Shown here piece by piece: positions 24,391 to 35,231 of a stretch of DNA of 64,000 bases. The stretch spans positions 7,006,001-7,070,000 of the forward strand of contig NC_057827.1 in NCBI RefSeq assembly GCF_910594005.1. The letters are read 5' to 3'. The DNA comes from Cervus elaphus. Taxonomy: Eukaryota; Chordata; Mammalia; Artiodactyla; Cervidae. Each line of letters opens with the position of its first letter. Position 1 is the first letter of the stretch. The notes under the pieces are model-generated. The model made no database searches, had not been told where the DNA came from, and worked only from the letters and a program-made list of their open reading frames with translations. A program made the translations under genes and the position numbers.

Positions 24391-24883
24391 AGATAGTTGA
24401 GGTTGGGGGAGGGAGATTATACTAGATCCTAAAGAGATAGGACTCCACCCATTACCTGTGCCCTAAAGTCATTAGGCTCTAAACTTACCTAACAACTTGT
24501 GGATGTGACGCAGTTCATGCACATGGAGGGTCCCTAAACAAGCAGGATATTGAGGCAAGGAATAAACCAGCAAGAAAGTCTTTGTTGAAAAATGTAGGTG
24601 TAAGTCGGGAAGGGAGAAAAAAGGATATCTTATAAGGAAATAATGAAACTTAGGCATTGTCCAGAAAGATTGTACACTGCACAGTACTCAGCCAATGAAG
24701 AACTGAGCGGAGGGACCTGCATGTTAGGGAATAAATGACTTGCTGTACCCAACCTGGGTGTGCCTAGGTTGTGCCTGCCAGACACCCAATCTTGAAAAGG
24801 CTGTCATTAAAGTCTTGCTTTCATTGTGCTTCGTGTCTCCGAGTCCATCCCTTGGTTTGGGGTTGGTGAGTGTATTTCTCACA
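24391..24883 (+). mobile_element. LTR-like sequence next to the minisatellite
   Basis: The 3' part has an R/U5-like order: ATTAAA near 24807, 'cttcgtgtctccgagtcc', a GT-rich stretch, and an end at 'tctcaca'. The 5' edge is unclear and may include the minisatellite as U3. Confidence 0.5.
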
Positions 24884-25214
24884 TTAGTTTCAAAAACCTA
24901 AACAAGGAAAAGAACAACAACAACAAAAAACTAAACATTTTAAAAGGCTGTATGAATTGTGTTTGAAATGCAATAATTTTTTATCCTTGGTTTTCTAACC
25001 GAGAAATGAGGCAAATTTTCATAGTTAAGACTTTGATTAATGTCTTCCTAAGCTCTAATTATTTTCTAAGCTCTAGTAGATTGTCTTTATACTTACTGGG
25101 AATATTTTTAGACATTTAAATTTTTGTCAGTGTTAGTATTTTATTGGTCAATGAGAACTTTTCCTTTCCCCCATTATGTTCTATAGAAAAGTGAGGTGTT
25201 TTTTTTTCCCCCTC

Positions 25215-25446
25215 AAGGTGATACAAAGAACTGACTCATGGGAAAAGACCCTGATGCTGGGAAAGATTGAAGGCAGGAAGAGAAGGGGATGACAGAGGAC
25301 AATATGGTTGGATGGCATCACCGACTCGATTCGTATGAGTTTGAGTAGACTCCAGGAGTTGGTGATGGACAAGGAGGCCTGGCGTGCTGCGATTTATGGG
25401 GTCGCAAAGAGTCGGACACGACTGAGCAACTGAACTGAACTGAACT
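25215..25446 (+). mobile_element. 5'-truncated BovB
   Basis: BovB 3' end with the AACTGAACTGAACTGAACT tail. It sits at the left edge of the retroviral LTR. Confidence 0.88.
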
Positions 25447-26733
25447 TGAGCATTCTTTGGGATTGCCATAGACAATATGCCTATAGACGCAGCCATAGGT
25501 CATGATAAAAACTGGTTAGAATGAACTAGATCGCACAGGGGAAAAGATATAACTTCCAGTAGACCCTAAGCCATTTCAGTCCTTTATCAAATCCATCTTT
25601 GTGTGGACTGTTCCCTTGGTATCTCTGATTTTCTTGAAGAGATCTCTATTCTTTCCCATTCTGTTGTTTTCCTCTATTTCTTTGCACTGATCACTGAGGA
25701 AGGCTTTCTTATCTCTCCTGGCTATTCTTTGGAAATCTGCATTCAAATGGGAATATCTTTCCTCATCTCCTTTGCTTCTTGCTTCTCTTTTTATCACAGC
25801 TATTTGTAAGGCCTCCTCAGACAACCGTTTTGCCTTTTTGCATTTCTTTTCCATGGGGATGGTCTTGATCCCTGTCTCCTGTACGTCACGAACCTCCGTC
25901 CATAATTCATCAGGCTCTCTGTCTATAACATCTAGTCCCTTAGAAACTCCAGTACTTTGGCCACCTCATGCGAAGAGTTAACTCATTTGAAAAGACCCTG
26001 ATGCTGGGAGGGATTGGGGGCAGGAGGAGAAGGGGAAAACAGAGGATGAGATGGCTGGATGACATCACCGACTCGATGGGCATGGGTTTGGGTAGACTCC
26101 GGGAGTTGGTGATGGACAGGGAGGCCTGGCGTGGTGCGATCCATGGGGTCGCAAAGAGTCGGACACGACTGAGTGACTGAACTGAACTGAAGTGAGACCC
26201 TAAGCCTCGTTATACATTCACTGTAATATGTTAGCATAAGCTAAGGACACACCCACAGGTGCCCGGATAGTGCCGAGGCTGAGCATAAAAGATAAAAAAG
26301 TGGGCAGTGGCCCAATTCCTGGAAGTCCCTGCCCCTTTTTGAACTAGTTGGAATAATCTTCCCACGCGTTAGCCTATGAGATTACCCAGCCCATAAATAC
26401 TAACCAAACCATATTTGGGGGCTCTTGCCTTCTGAGATGGCCCACACTCTGCCTGGGGAGTGTGTTTCTTCCAGGGGCACTCTCCTCTTTGATACAAGCT
26501 GCATTCTGTGCATGGAATGTGTTTCTTTCTAAATAAATCCACTTCTTACCTATCACTCCGTGTCTCACTGAATTCTTCGTGCCAAGAGACATAAAGAACC
26601 TGAACTTCAATAAGTCCTGAGATTAGGTATGTGTTTTCAATGAAAAGATAGTGGATTCAAGTCCCAGTCTGAGTCATGGCCAAATTTGAGTCCCAATCAT
26701 GGGTTCAAGCCTCATCTGAGGTGCATGGTTTCA
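25447..26733 (+). repeat. 5' LTR of the decayed provirus (BovB nested)
   Basis: Similar to 30693-31365 from 'ggttagaatgaactag' (25513) onward; ends GGTTTCA at 26733. AATAAA lies at about 26534. The 5' 60 bp are poorly conserved, so the left edge is approximate. Confidence 0.65.
25573..26194 (+). mobile_element. BovB with inverted 5' segment, nested in the LTR
   Basis: 25573-25940 is BovB antisense (complement of the KKCKKAKRLSEEALQIA region) and 25941-26194 is the BovB 3' end in sense. A perfect 12-bp direct repeat flanks the pair (25561-25572 and 26195-26206). Confidence 0.9.
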
Positions 26734-26735
26734 GC

Positions 26736-26753
26736 TGGCAGCCACGAAGGGAC
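26736..26753 (+). promoter_or_regulatory. Retroviral primer-binding site, tRNA-Arg type
   Basis: It begins TGG two bases after the LTR end. 16 of 18 bases match the complement of a mammalian tRNA-Arg 3' end, TGGCGACCACGAAGGGAC, as I recall it. Confidence 0.6.
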
Positions 26754-28407
26754 AGTGATAAGGTAAGGAAATGTTGAGAGTTAGGTCTTGGTCCTAGAAA
26801 GGCTAATGGAACACCATGAACCAGGTGTACTGTGGAGGATGCTCCGCCAGGGTTTGCCCGTTTTTGATGCACTGGTCAACCCCAGATGCTTTGGTCTCTG
26901 ACTGGAAGCCTAGATACAGAGCAGAGGAAGGATGGCAATTGACAAGGCTTGCTGTAGAAAGATGTATGGAATGGCTGTGCTTGAGTACATCCCACAGCAG
27001 ATCCAGGACAGGATTTGAGAATCTATACTCTTCTCCTTGACTCTGAGGTTTTTCCCTCTTATACTCTATATTTATTCCTGTTTCATTTTCTTCTCTCTTT
27101 TCTTAAGCCCAGAAGACCTGTATGGCTGCCAAGATATACTTTTTATTGACGAGTGCTGACCCTTTATTCCTGAATTTGCAGCTAGGCCAGCTCCTGCTCA
27201 TTGGTGACGCCACAGAGAATACCTTCTGCATCATTCCTTTGTGGCAATTTTTCAGACAGTAACATCTGGTTAAGAGATTACCTTGGAAAGGATATCATCT
27301 AAAATTCTAAGTGTAAATCTTGACCAAATTGCATGGTGGACTTTGACATAAGAATAACTGTTGGATAGCATGTAAAAAGACATCACCTCAGCCTTGGGTC
27401 TGAAATGGGTCAGGCCACATCAGTCCTGACCAGTACCCCCTCTGGGCCACATACTCCAGGATTGGGGATTTGTTTCAATTGGTTTATTCAGTTTTCAGTA
27501 ATAGGCTAGCTGTTTTTATATTCCTTTGTCTTTGTGTCTGATTGTCCCACCCCTTTAATGGGAAGAGATTTATTAACTAAGTTAGGGGCCACTCTACTTC
27601 TTAAAGGGCAAGGAAAACACTCTCACCACTAAATGACTCTAACATAAAGTGGAAAGCAACAGATTAAATCTGGAGCTAAAATGAAAGCTTTAGTAGACTC
27701 TAAAGTATGGAATATCAATGTTCCGGGCCTGGCCAGAGATATCCAGGGGGTGTTTATTAAATTTAAAAGGGCTATAGAGTATTTACATATAAAGCAGATA
27801 TTTCTTAAAGCAGGTAAGATGCTCAAAGGTGTTTGTTAATAGATTACCAAAATGGAAAGTGCTTAATGTAACTAAATTAACCATAGCTGATATTTCGAGC
27901 CTGATAAAAATTTAGAGGGGAAACTATAAAACATTATGATATAAATGAATGAATGCGTCAGTCATTTGATATTGCTGAGTTGGTAACCTAATTGTTTGAG
28001 GCGGGGGGGGGGGGGGAAAGAAAAATTTTATTTTTCTGGATGTAAGTGTACAAAAGTCATTTTAGGAGGACTTGCCTGTGTATTTGAGACACAAATGTTC
28101 TACCTGGTCCTCTACAGGAAAAGTTATCTCCACCATATTTTAAAATACAAATTTTGAAAAGGAGAGTAAAATAATTTAGAAATTGTCTTGTCAAGGATAA
28201 ATAGAAATCCCAAGTATCTTTTCTGTAAGCATTGGTAAAAAGAGTTTAGTCATCTTAGACAGGTGACCTTGATTTGTTCCATCTGCCCAATTTGAATGCA
28301 ATCTCTTTTAAAATTTTTTTTTAATGCAATCTCTTTTGTAACTGATGGGTTTTACATATTTGTACATGACTCAAGGCTGAAATTTTGAGATGGGAGTAAT
28401 CAGGTCT

Positions 28408-28430
28408 TTGGTTTGGTTTGGTTTGGTTTA
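28408..28430. repeat. (TTGGT)n short tandem
   Basis: Four to five TTTGG units directly before a SINE. Confidence 0.85.
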
Positions 28431-28655
28431 GTCACTAAGTTGTGTCCGACTCTTGTGACCCCATGGACTGTAGCCTGCTAGGCTACTCTGTCCATGGGAT
28501 TCTCCAGGCAAGAATACTGGAGTGGGTTGCCATTTCCTTTTCCAGGGGAAGTTCCCAACTCAGGAATTGTATCCAGGTCTCCTGCGTTGCAGACAGATTC
28601 TTTTTTTTTTTTTTTTTTTTTGCAGACAGATTCTTTACCGACTGAGCGATAGGGA
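28431..28655 (-). mobile_element. Bov-tA SINE with poly(T) insertion
   Basis: Minus-strand Bov-tA. Within its head a T21 run is flanked by two copies of a 17-bp segment of the SINE (28587-28603 and 28620-28636). Confidence 0.88.
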
Positions 28656-28920
28656 AGATAATGAGGTCCTTATTTGTTATCTACATATGCATTATAGATG
28701 TATGGTATTGCCTAAATTGATAAAACAGCTCTATTTAATTGGGTTTAAAGTTAAATGCTTATATTACATAAATACTCATAAATGTAAAGAAAACCAGCCA
28801 AAATGAATTTCAGGTTCATGAGATCTGGCAAATACTCAATACTGAACTGATATCAGTATTAAAGCCAGCTTAAGATTGGTGGTTTGATTAACATTTTTAC
28901 ATAATATCAATGTTAAGTGT

Positions 28921-29721
28921 GCAGTCCATTGTTCCATGTCCAGTTCTAACTGTTGCTTCTTGACCTGCATACAGGTTTCTCAGGAGGCAGATAAGGTGGT
29001 CTGGTATTCCCATCTCTTTAAGAATTTTCCACAGTTCATTGTGATCCACACAGTCAAAGGCTTTAGCATAGACTAGTCCCATCACTTCATAGCAAATAGA
29101 TGGAGAAACAATGGAAACAAGTGACAGACTTTATTTGCTTGGGCTCCAAAATCACTGCAGATGGTCACTGCAGCCACAAAATTAAAATACGCTTGCTCCT
29201 TGGAAGAAAAGCTATGACAAATCTAGACAGTGTATAAAAAAGCAGAGACATTACTTTGCTGACAAAGGTCTGTCTAGTCAAAGCTATGGTTTTTCCAGTA
29301 GTCTTATATGTATGTTAGAGTTGGACCATAAAGAAGGCTGAACACCAAAGAATTGATGGTTTTGAGCTGTGGTGTTGGAGAAGACTCTTGAGAATCTCTC
29401 AGACTGCAAGGAGATCCAACCAGTCAATCCTAAAGGAAATCAGTCCTGAATATTCATTGGAAGGACTGATGCTGAAGCTGAAGCTCCAATACTTTGGCCA
29501 CCTGATGTGAAGAACTGACTCCTTAGAGAAGTCCCTGATGCTGGGCAAGATTGAAGGTAGGAGGAGAAGGGGACAACAGAGGATAATATGGTTGGATGGC
29601 ATCACTGACTCAATGGACATGAGTTTGAGCAAGAACTGGGAGATGGTGAAGGACAGGGAAGCCTGGCGTGGGTCCATGGGGTCGCAAAGAGTCAGACACG
29701 ATTGAGCAACTGAACATCAAT
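28921..29721 (+). mobile_element. BovB with inverted 5' segment
   Basis: 28921-29075 is antisense BovB (complement of AKAFDCVDHNELWKILKEMG), then 29076-29721 is sense BovB from the PITS(W)QIDGE region to the tail. A perfect 12-bp repeat, AATGTTAAGTGT, flanks it (28909-28920 and 29722-29733). Confidence 0.92.
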
Positions 29722-30681
29722 AATGTTAAGTGTAATACTTCTGCTGTATCTAGGTTTACTGAAGGTCAAATTTGTCATTCCTATTGCAAATTTGTCATCC
29801 AGAGAAGTAACTTCATGTGAAATAAGCATTTAAGGATAGCAAAATGTATGTTTTCAATAAAAGAAGGTGTGAGGAATAAAAGAAATACTGAGAAAAGAAT
29901 TGTGCATGATCTGGATTTTCTAAGATTGGATTAAATTTAGATGGGCAGATGAATTTTGTTGGGACAGGGCTGGGGCAAGACTGGATTTGGTTTCTTCAAA
30001 GTTCTCTTGAAATGCTGTTTTTGATAAGACACTATGTTAATTTCTTTAAGTGGTCTGTATTTGCTTTTGAGAGCTCTTCTAACTTTGGTCAAAGAATAAG
30101 TATTTTCTCATAGTGACTTATGATCTTATTTAACCAAGTTATTGAAAACTTTTTGACAAACTTCCCAAATACCAAATTTTAATTAAAGTTCTTTTGATTT
30201 TCAGCTAACTTTGGGGTGATTTAGAGAGCTCCTAAGGTATCTCAAAGAAATACATTTAACTAGGATTACTGGGTGTGTTAATTTAAATGTAATCATAATT
30301 CTGGTTATTGCAACTAAGTTTCTTTTATAGATTATACTGTAATCAGATATTTAACCCTATCTTTTAAGTCTTTTGTGGTTTATAGATAGCTATTTTTGTA
30401 CTTTGATGCTGTTACAAAAAGTGCTTCATCATCAAGAAGATTCATAAGAAGGCTAAGGAAACAGTTGTAACAGTTGCATATCAAGATGATGACTATGAAA
30501 GGATTCCAGCCCACATAGACTTAAAACTAGTTGCTATCTTGCCTGGGGACCCCTAGATCAGGCATCCGGAGATTTTTACTCCCTGACCAGTGGCATTGAT
30601 GTACTAGTCAGACTTGAAGTAGTTACAGAAGATAGACTGTTAACCCTCTACTTTCCGTAAGAATATGGGAGTAAAATTTCT

Positions 30682-30692
30682 GAGGGGGGGAA
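30682..30692 (+). promoter_or_regulatory. Polypurine tract before the 3' LTR
   Basis: GAGGGGGGGAA directly abuts the LTR start TGAAAG at 30693, as expected for plus-strand priming in retroviruses. Confidence 0.6.
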
Positions 30693-31365
30693 TGAAAGAC
30701 GAGGGAAGGGGGCATGGTACAACCTTTAAAAGAATGACATTGAGGAAATTAACTAGTTAGAACTAACTAGGTCCAAGATGGTGGAAGATTCAACATCCAG
30801 TAGACCCTGAGCCTCACTATACGCTCACTGTAACACATCAGCCAAATGACACAATCACCAGCACCATGACAGTTTCCAGGCTGATCATTAAAGGTCAAAA
30901 AGTGTGCAGTAGCCCAACTCCTGGAAATTCCTGCCTCTTCCCCCAGATAGTTGGAATAATCCTCCAACTTAGCCTATGGAATTAACCGGCCCATAAAAAT
31001 CAATCACTCGTGCTCACTTTGGCAGCACATATACTAAAAAAAAAAAAAAAATCAATCACTCCATGTTTTGGGGTCTTTTTCTCCTGAGATGGCCCACTCT
31101 CTGTCTGGGAAGTTTATTTCTCCCAAGGCCATTTTCACCTTTTGAGATGGAATGTGTATCTCTGTAAATAAATCCTCTTCTTGCCTATCACTTTGTGTTT
31201 CACTGAATCCTTTGCAATGAGACATTAACAAACCTGAGCTTCAGTAAGTCCTGAGAGTAGGTGTGTGATTTCAACAAAAAGACAGTGGGCTGAAGACCCA
31301 GTCTCGGTTTTGGCTGAGTTCCTGGTTTTGGTGGGTTCAAGTTGCATCTGAGGTGCACAGTTTCA
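30693..31365 (+). repeat. 3' LTR of the decayed provirus (U6 fragment nested)
   Basis: TGAAAG (30693) to GTTTCA (31365). AATAAA lies at about 31168. About 617 bp after removing the U6 insertion. Confidence 0.7.
31010..31050 (+). pseudogene. Truncated U6 snRNA retropseudogene with poly(A)
   Basis: The first 30 nt match the U6 snRNA 5' end, with two C/G-to-T/A differences ('gtgctcactttggcagcaca', then 'tatactaaaa'), and are followed at once by poly(A). The flanks repeat 'atcaatcactc' (30999-31009 and 31051-31061). The copy lacks everything after about nt 30 of U6, so it is not functional. Confidence 0.9.
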
Positions 31366-31726
31366 ATATGTGTAAGGAGTGATAATTTGGCCTCTATTTC
31401 CAATATTCATTCTTTTTAAAAGTTCGTATCTTATTGCATTACCTCAAAATTCCAGGAAATATTAACTAATACTGGATTATAACAAGACACTTTCCTTTAT
31501 CTGTTTCTAATAGGAGCTTTCCTTTCTCTCTGTTGCTTTGTCTTTATCTCTGTTTCTTTCAACTTTCCTTTATCTGTTTCTAACCTTCTAAGGCCTTTAG
31601 TGTTTTAGTATAAACATTAGTACTTGGAGTCATCAAATATTTCTTGAGTGTGTTCTAAGAATTAGGTTCTGTGCTAGTGTCAAGGGTGTAAGGTGAGAAT
31701 GACATAAGATCTGACTTCCAAGAACT
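31366..31726. other. Intergenic pyrimidine-rich stretch
   Basis: A roughly 20-bp motif, 'actttcctttatctgtttct', occurs twice (about 31489 and 31561). Nothing else is recognised. Confidence 0.6.
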
Positions 31727-31729
31727 TAA

Positions 31730-31916
31730 AATTGGTTTGGCCAGACAGTAAAGAATCTGCCTGCAGTGCAGAACACCTTGGTTTGATCCCTGGGTTGGGA
31801 GGATCCCCTAGAGGAGAGCATGGCAACTCCAGTATTCTTGCCTGGAGAATTCCCATGGATGGAGGAGCCTGGCGGGCTCAGTTCAAGGGGTCACAGAATC
31901 AGACAGGACAATGTCA
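31730..31916 (+). mobile_element. Bov-tA SINE
   Basis: Plus-strand copy with a diverged head ('ttggccagacagtaaagaat') and a typical body. Confidence 0.88.
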
Positions 31917-32021
31917 AATACTTAGTCCAGCCATTTTGTCACCAAGAGCAGAGGCTGCCTCCTTATTTTGGATGTGTGATTAGGCTTGGGTGATGTGACA
32001 TATATTTCCTAGGACTCTTTT

Positions 32022-32359
32022 ATTTATTTACTTCTGGCTGCACTGGGTCTTCACCGCTGCCGGTGGGCTTTCTCCAGGTGCGACAAGCAGGGGAGACTCT
32101 TCGTTGAGCGCACAGGCTTCTCATTGTAGTGGCTTCTCTTTCTGCAGATTACAGGTTCGAGGCGCACAGGCTTCGGTAGTTCCAGCACATGGGCTCCGTA
32201 GTGGTGGCACAAGGGCTCTAGGGCACAGGCCCCGTAATTGTGATGCATGGGCTTAGTTGCTCTGCAGCATGTGGGACCTCCCCGGACCATGGATGGAACC
32301 CATGTCTCCTGCGTTAATAGGCATGTTCGTAGCCACTGGACCACCAGTGAAGTCCTGCC
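32022..32359 (-). mobile_element. CHR-type artiodactyl SINE
   Basis: On the minus strand it has the tRNA-Glu-like head 'ggtggtccagtggctacgaa', the CHR body with 'catgctgcagagcaactaag' and 'agccactacaatgagaagcc', and an A-rich tail. An 11-bp repeat with one mismatch flanks it (32011-32021 and 32360-32370). Confidence 0.85.
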
Positions 32360-32604
32360 AGGGCTCTTTTGAGATAATCATGGAGTTCATCTCTAGGATG
32401 ATTATTTGAGATCAAACTTAACTATTTGCAATGTATTATTGTAGGCTTCTAGAAACATTCCTCATCCTTTGGGCAGCTAACAGCCAATGCCCTTTATGAT
32501 GCTTTTTTCTCTGAAATAGCCTTGATAGACATAGTTACAAACTGTCTTTCTAGATCATTCCATTTCCCAGGAGGAAGTATCTATGGAGGAAAAACGGCTT
32601 TATT

Positions 32605-32866
32605 TTTGGCTGTGCTGGGTCTTTGCTGCTTTGTGGGGGCTTCCTCTAGTTGCAGCAGGGGCTCCTCTCCATTTCGGTGTGCTGGCTTCTCACTGCACTG
32701 CCTTCTGTTGCGGTGAAGCACAGGCTCTGGGCACACGGGTTTTAGGCAGTTGTGGTGCATGCGTTCAGTTGCTCTGCAGCTTGTGGCATCTTCTCAGACT
32801 AGGGATCAAACCCGTGTCCCCGGCATCACAGATGGATTCTTATCCACTGTGCCACCAGAGAAGTCA
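32605..32866 (-). mobile_element. CHR-type artiodactyl SINE
   Basis: A second minus-strand member ('cagcaaagacccagcacagc' near the tail, 'gctgcagagcaactgaacgc' in the body), more diverged and without a clear target repeat. Confidence 0.8.
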
Positions 32867-32869
32867 CGG

Positions 32870-34159
32870 TAAAATGTCTTTGGAAAGAAGGCAATTGTGA
32901 AGACAGGAAAGTCTGGAAGCTGAGATGTTTGAACTCTCTGATACTCAGATAGTGTCTAGTTCTTCTTGTACTTTGTACTAACAATCCTTAATTCAGGCAA
33001 CAGTAGAGTTGCCCATCTTCCCAAGGAAATTCTTTTCATATGTGTTGCTCCAAAAACAGATGAAGTAACCTCAGGCATGGGGGTGGGGATGGGTGAGATG
33101 GGATGACCTTCAGTCGTGGGCATTGATGGCTGCTGAAATCCCTCCCCTTCCTCTCCTCTCTTGTCCCTCTAACAGACTCAGATATTACTGAGTATCCACA
33201 TATGCAGCCCTGGTAGTTGGAGGGAAGCTGACCTCTCTCCTAGCTATTAGGACATTCCCCACAGTTTGCCAGGAACTGGCTTAAGGCCGTCCTGCAACCC
33301 GGGAGAGGTCCAGAAAACTGCGTCTGCTCAGTATGTGGAGAGTGACGCTCTCTCCCCTCTGGAGCACTATGCGAGCACTTGTCCTGGGATGGTTCTAGCC
33401 ATGTCATTACCAGGAACAGAACCAGCCTTGGGATCGAGCTGACTTCAGAGAGCTGAGCACCGGAAGGAAGGGGAAACCCGAGGTCTGAGTTGTGTGTTCG
33501 GTTGCCTCGGGGCCCACCTCTCTGGCTTTGCAGATGAGCCCTGTCTTCCTTTCCATCTGACCAGATAAGGCATGTTTTCTGCCACGTGCAATGAGCCACA
33601 TACCCTGGGTAATCCATTCTACCTGGCATGCTATGCTCAGAAACTCCATAGTCCTGAGATCCTCCAACCTCCGCACACTGCACAGCTCCACAGGGCCCTG
33701 AGCAGAAGCACATCCTGCTCACTTCACGCCCCCAGGTTGAGCAAGCAGGCAACTCACAGTGGCTGGCAGAGCCAAAGAGAGCGTTCTGAAGAGGAAATAC
33801 TACATAGCTGCCTCGAATTCTTATCATCTCCTCCTTCCCTTTTTCTCTGTTTAGAGAGAGGGCAGTAGTGACTCCTAAGACAAAAAGGGAAAAAGCCCAG
33901 CCTCTTGGCAGGAAGTGTCTTGTAGGTGGGGACACCTGGTGCAGCTACGGCCTGGGTCAATGTCCCAGTGTGCAGCCCGCATGCCACCCAGCTGTTTCCT
34001 TCATGGAATCTAAAAGAACCTGCCATGAAGAAGTGTCCCAGCGTACTCAGAGCATGTTCTGTTAGTGCAGCAAAGAGCAGGACCCTATGGGGTCTTCCTG
34101 GGATGGACCCCTCCCCATATCCTCTGCTGTAGCTGCTCTTTGAGGTACCTAGATAGTAG
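32870..34159. other. Intergenic, no recognisable element
   Basis: A 231-codon minus frame (33240-33935) and overlapping frames on both strands exist, but none shows a domain, signal peptide context or family match. I do not call a gene. Confidence 0.5.
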
Positions 34160-34498
34160 TGTCTGATGCATATTGCCTGAGTTTTCCAGATGTTGGAACC
34201 ACCACCAGATGGAAGAAATGAACTGCTTGATGACCATGAGCCTCCAGACTTTCTGGCACCTAAGGACTGATCACCATCAACCAATCAGGGAATTGTCACA
34301 GCTGATCACAGACCCTGGGATGCCCCTTCCTCATGTGGCCTTTAAAAACATTTTGTGGAAATCCTTAGGGGTGTTCCTGGTATTTTTTGAGCACAAGCCA
34401 CCCATTCTCTTTGCTTGATCCTGCAGTAAACATTTCTCTGCTCCGAACTCCAACATTTTGGTTTGTTTGACCTGCCTGCGTATTGGGCACATGAACAG
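34160..34498 (+). mobile_element. LTR-like relic
   Basis: It resembles a mammalian ERV LTR 3' half: TTTAAA-type box near 34341, a 'tttctctgctccgaactcc' segment following a degraded poly(A) signal (GTAAAC), and a GT-rich end. The edges and family are uncertain. Confidence 0.45.
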
Positions 34499-34581
34499 GT
34501 CTTTAGTAACATTAGGTAACATATTAATAACATCACACAACAGTGTCAACCGGACATGATCTCTTTGCAAAGTGAAGGCTG

Positions 34582-34587
34582 TTTATT
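34582..34587 (-). terminator. Candidate poly(A) signal AATAAA for ATP10A
   Basis: On the minus strand AATAAA is followed about 35-65 nt later by a GU-rich tract (read down from about 34550), the usual arrangement of hexamer, cleavage site and downstream element. It is the first canonical AATAAA I found after the stop codon; an ATTAAA lies closer, at 34920-34925. Confidence 0.55.
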
Positions 34588-34919
34588 GCTTGTTATGATT
34601 TTAACAGGCAAGAACCTACATAGGAATTATAATACGTACAGGTGATCTTTACCAAATGCCTGCATAGAAATGAACGTTGGAATGAATTTTGTGTGTGTCT
34701 GCTTTCCCAGAGTTCTCAATTTCCCTTTCCTGGTGAAGCAGAGACCCAACCCCCCTAGTGGTGGGACTGACAGACAGACAGTGAGGATCTCCGCCAAAGC
34801 CACGTGTGTGCCCATCACCTCCCCTGACCCCATCCACACTCGCTGGGGGTTCCCTGTGCTTACCCTCAGGGAAAGCAAAGGTCACACATACTGAAGCAAA
34901 CCAAACAGACTGCATTTTC

Positions 34920-34925
34920 TTTAAT
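34920..34925 (-). terminator. Alternative poly(A) hexamer ATTAAA
   Basis: The common variant hexamer ATTAAA on the minus strand, about 310 nt after the ATP10A stop. It could give a shorter 3' UTR. No clear GU-rich element was picked out after it. Confidence 0.3.
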
Positions 34926-35160
34926 AAAATGAGATGAAAAAATAAATCTAAGCACACCTTTTCAAGTGTCACTCTTCTTTAAACTTTTATATAAGATAAA
35001 GCTCTTATTTTTCTTTTCAATATACTCTACTTAAAATTTTTAAAAAATAAACTTTCTTTTTTCAGTACCTTTCATTTCCTGTGTCAGCCTCGGAAATACA
35101 TAAAATATACCTCACTAGAACTCTGTGCAAATAATAAACATAAATAATATTACATCTTTC

Positions 35161-35180
35161 AAAAAAAAAGGGGGGGGGGC
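35161..35180. repeat. A9G10 homopolymer junction in the 3' UTR
   Basis: A run of A followed by G10 on the plus strand, within the probable ATP10A 3' UTR. Confidence 0.9.
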
Positions 35181-35231
35181 ATTTCAAGGTTTTCACTCTG
35201 CACTGCCAGCCGCGCTTCTTGGAAGGGGGTC

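Larger units (their letters stand above)
26754..30681 (+). other. Provirus interior, non-coding remains
   Basis: About 2.9 kb without the insertions. No frame longer than about 75 codons carries a retroviral motif I recognise. It includes a G-run (28002-28016). The interior assignment is inferred from the flanking LTRs. Confidence 0.45.
25447..31365 (+). mobile_element. Decayed endogenous retrovirus (LTR-internal-LTR)
   Basis: Two related LTRs in direct orientation (about 25447-26733, interrupted by BovB, and 30693-31365) bracket about 4 kb. Two bases after the 5' LTR is an 18-bp sequence, TGGCAGCCACGAAGGGAC (26736-26753), that differs at 2 of 18 positions from the primer-binding site expected for tRNA-Arg. 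A purine run (30682-30692) directly precedes the 3' LTR. I found no intact gag, pol or env frame. SINE and BovB insertions add to the decay. Confidence 0.65.
34560..35231 (-). other. ATP10A: Probable ATP10A 3' UTR
   Basis: This is the AT-rich stretch directly after the stop codon, about 670 nt on the minus strand. It contains a G10 run (35171-35180, C10 in the transcript), several AU-rich segments and two candidate poly(A) hexamers, ATTAAA at 34920-34925 and AATAAA at 34582-34587. No repeat insertion is recognised in it. The far end is inferred from the downstream hexamer, so a shorter form ending near 34900 is possible. Confidence 0.6.

Noticed and set aside
31010..31039. A functional U6 gene
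   Set aside because: Only the first 30 nt are present, with poly(A) following; there is no U6 3' region and no upstream PSE/TATA arrangement.
33240..33935. 231-codon open frame on the minus strand, with overlapping frames on both strands
   Set aside because: No domain, conserved motif or splice context; GC-rich sequence gives open frames in several frames at once. Could not be supported as a gene.
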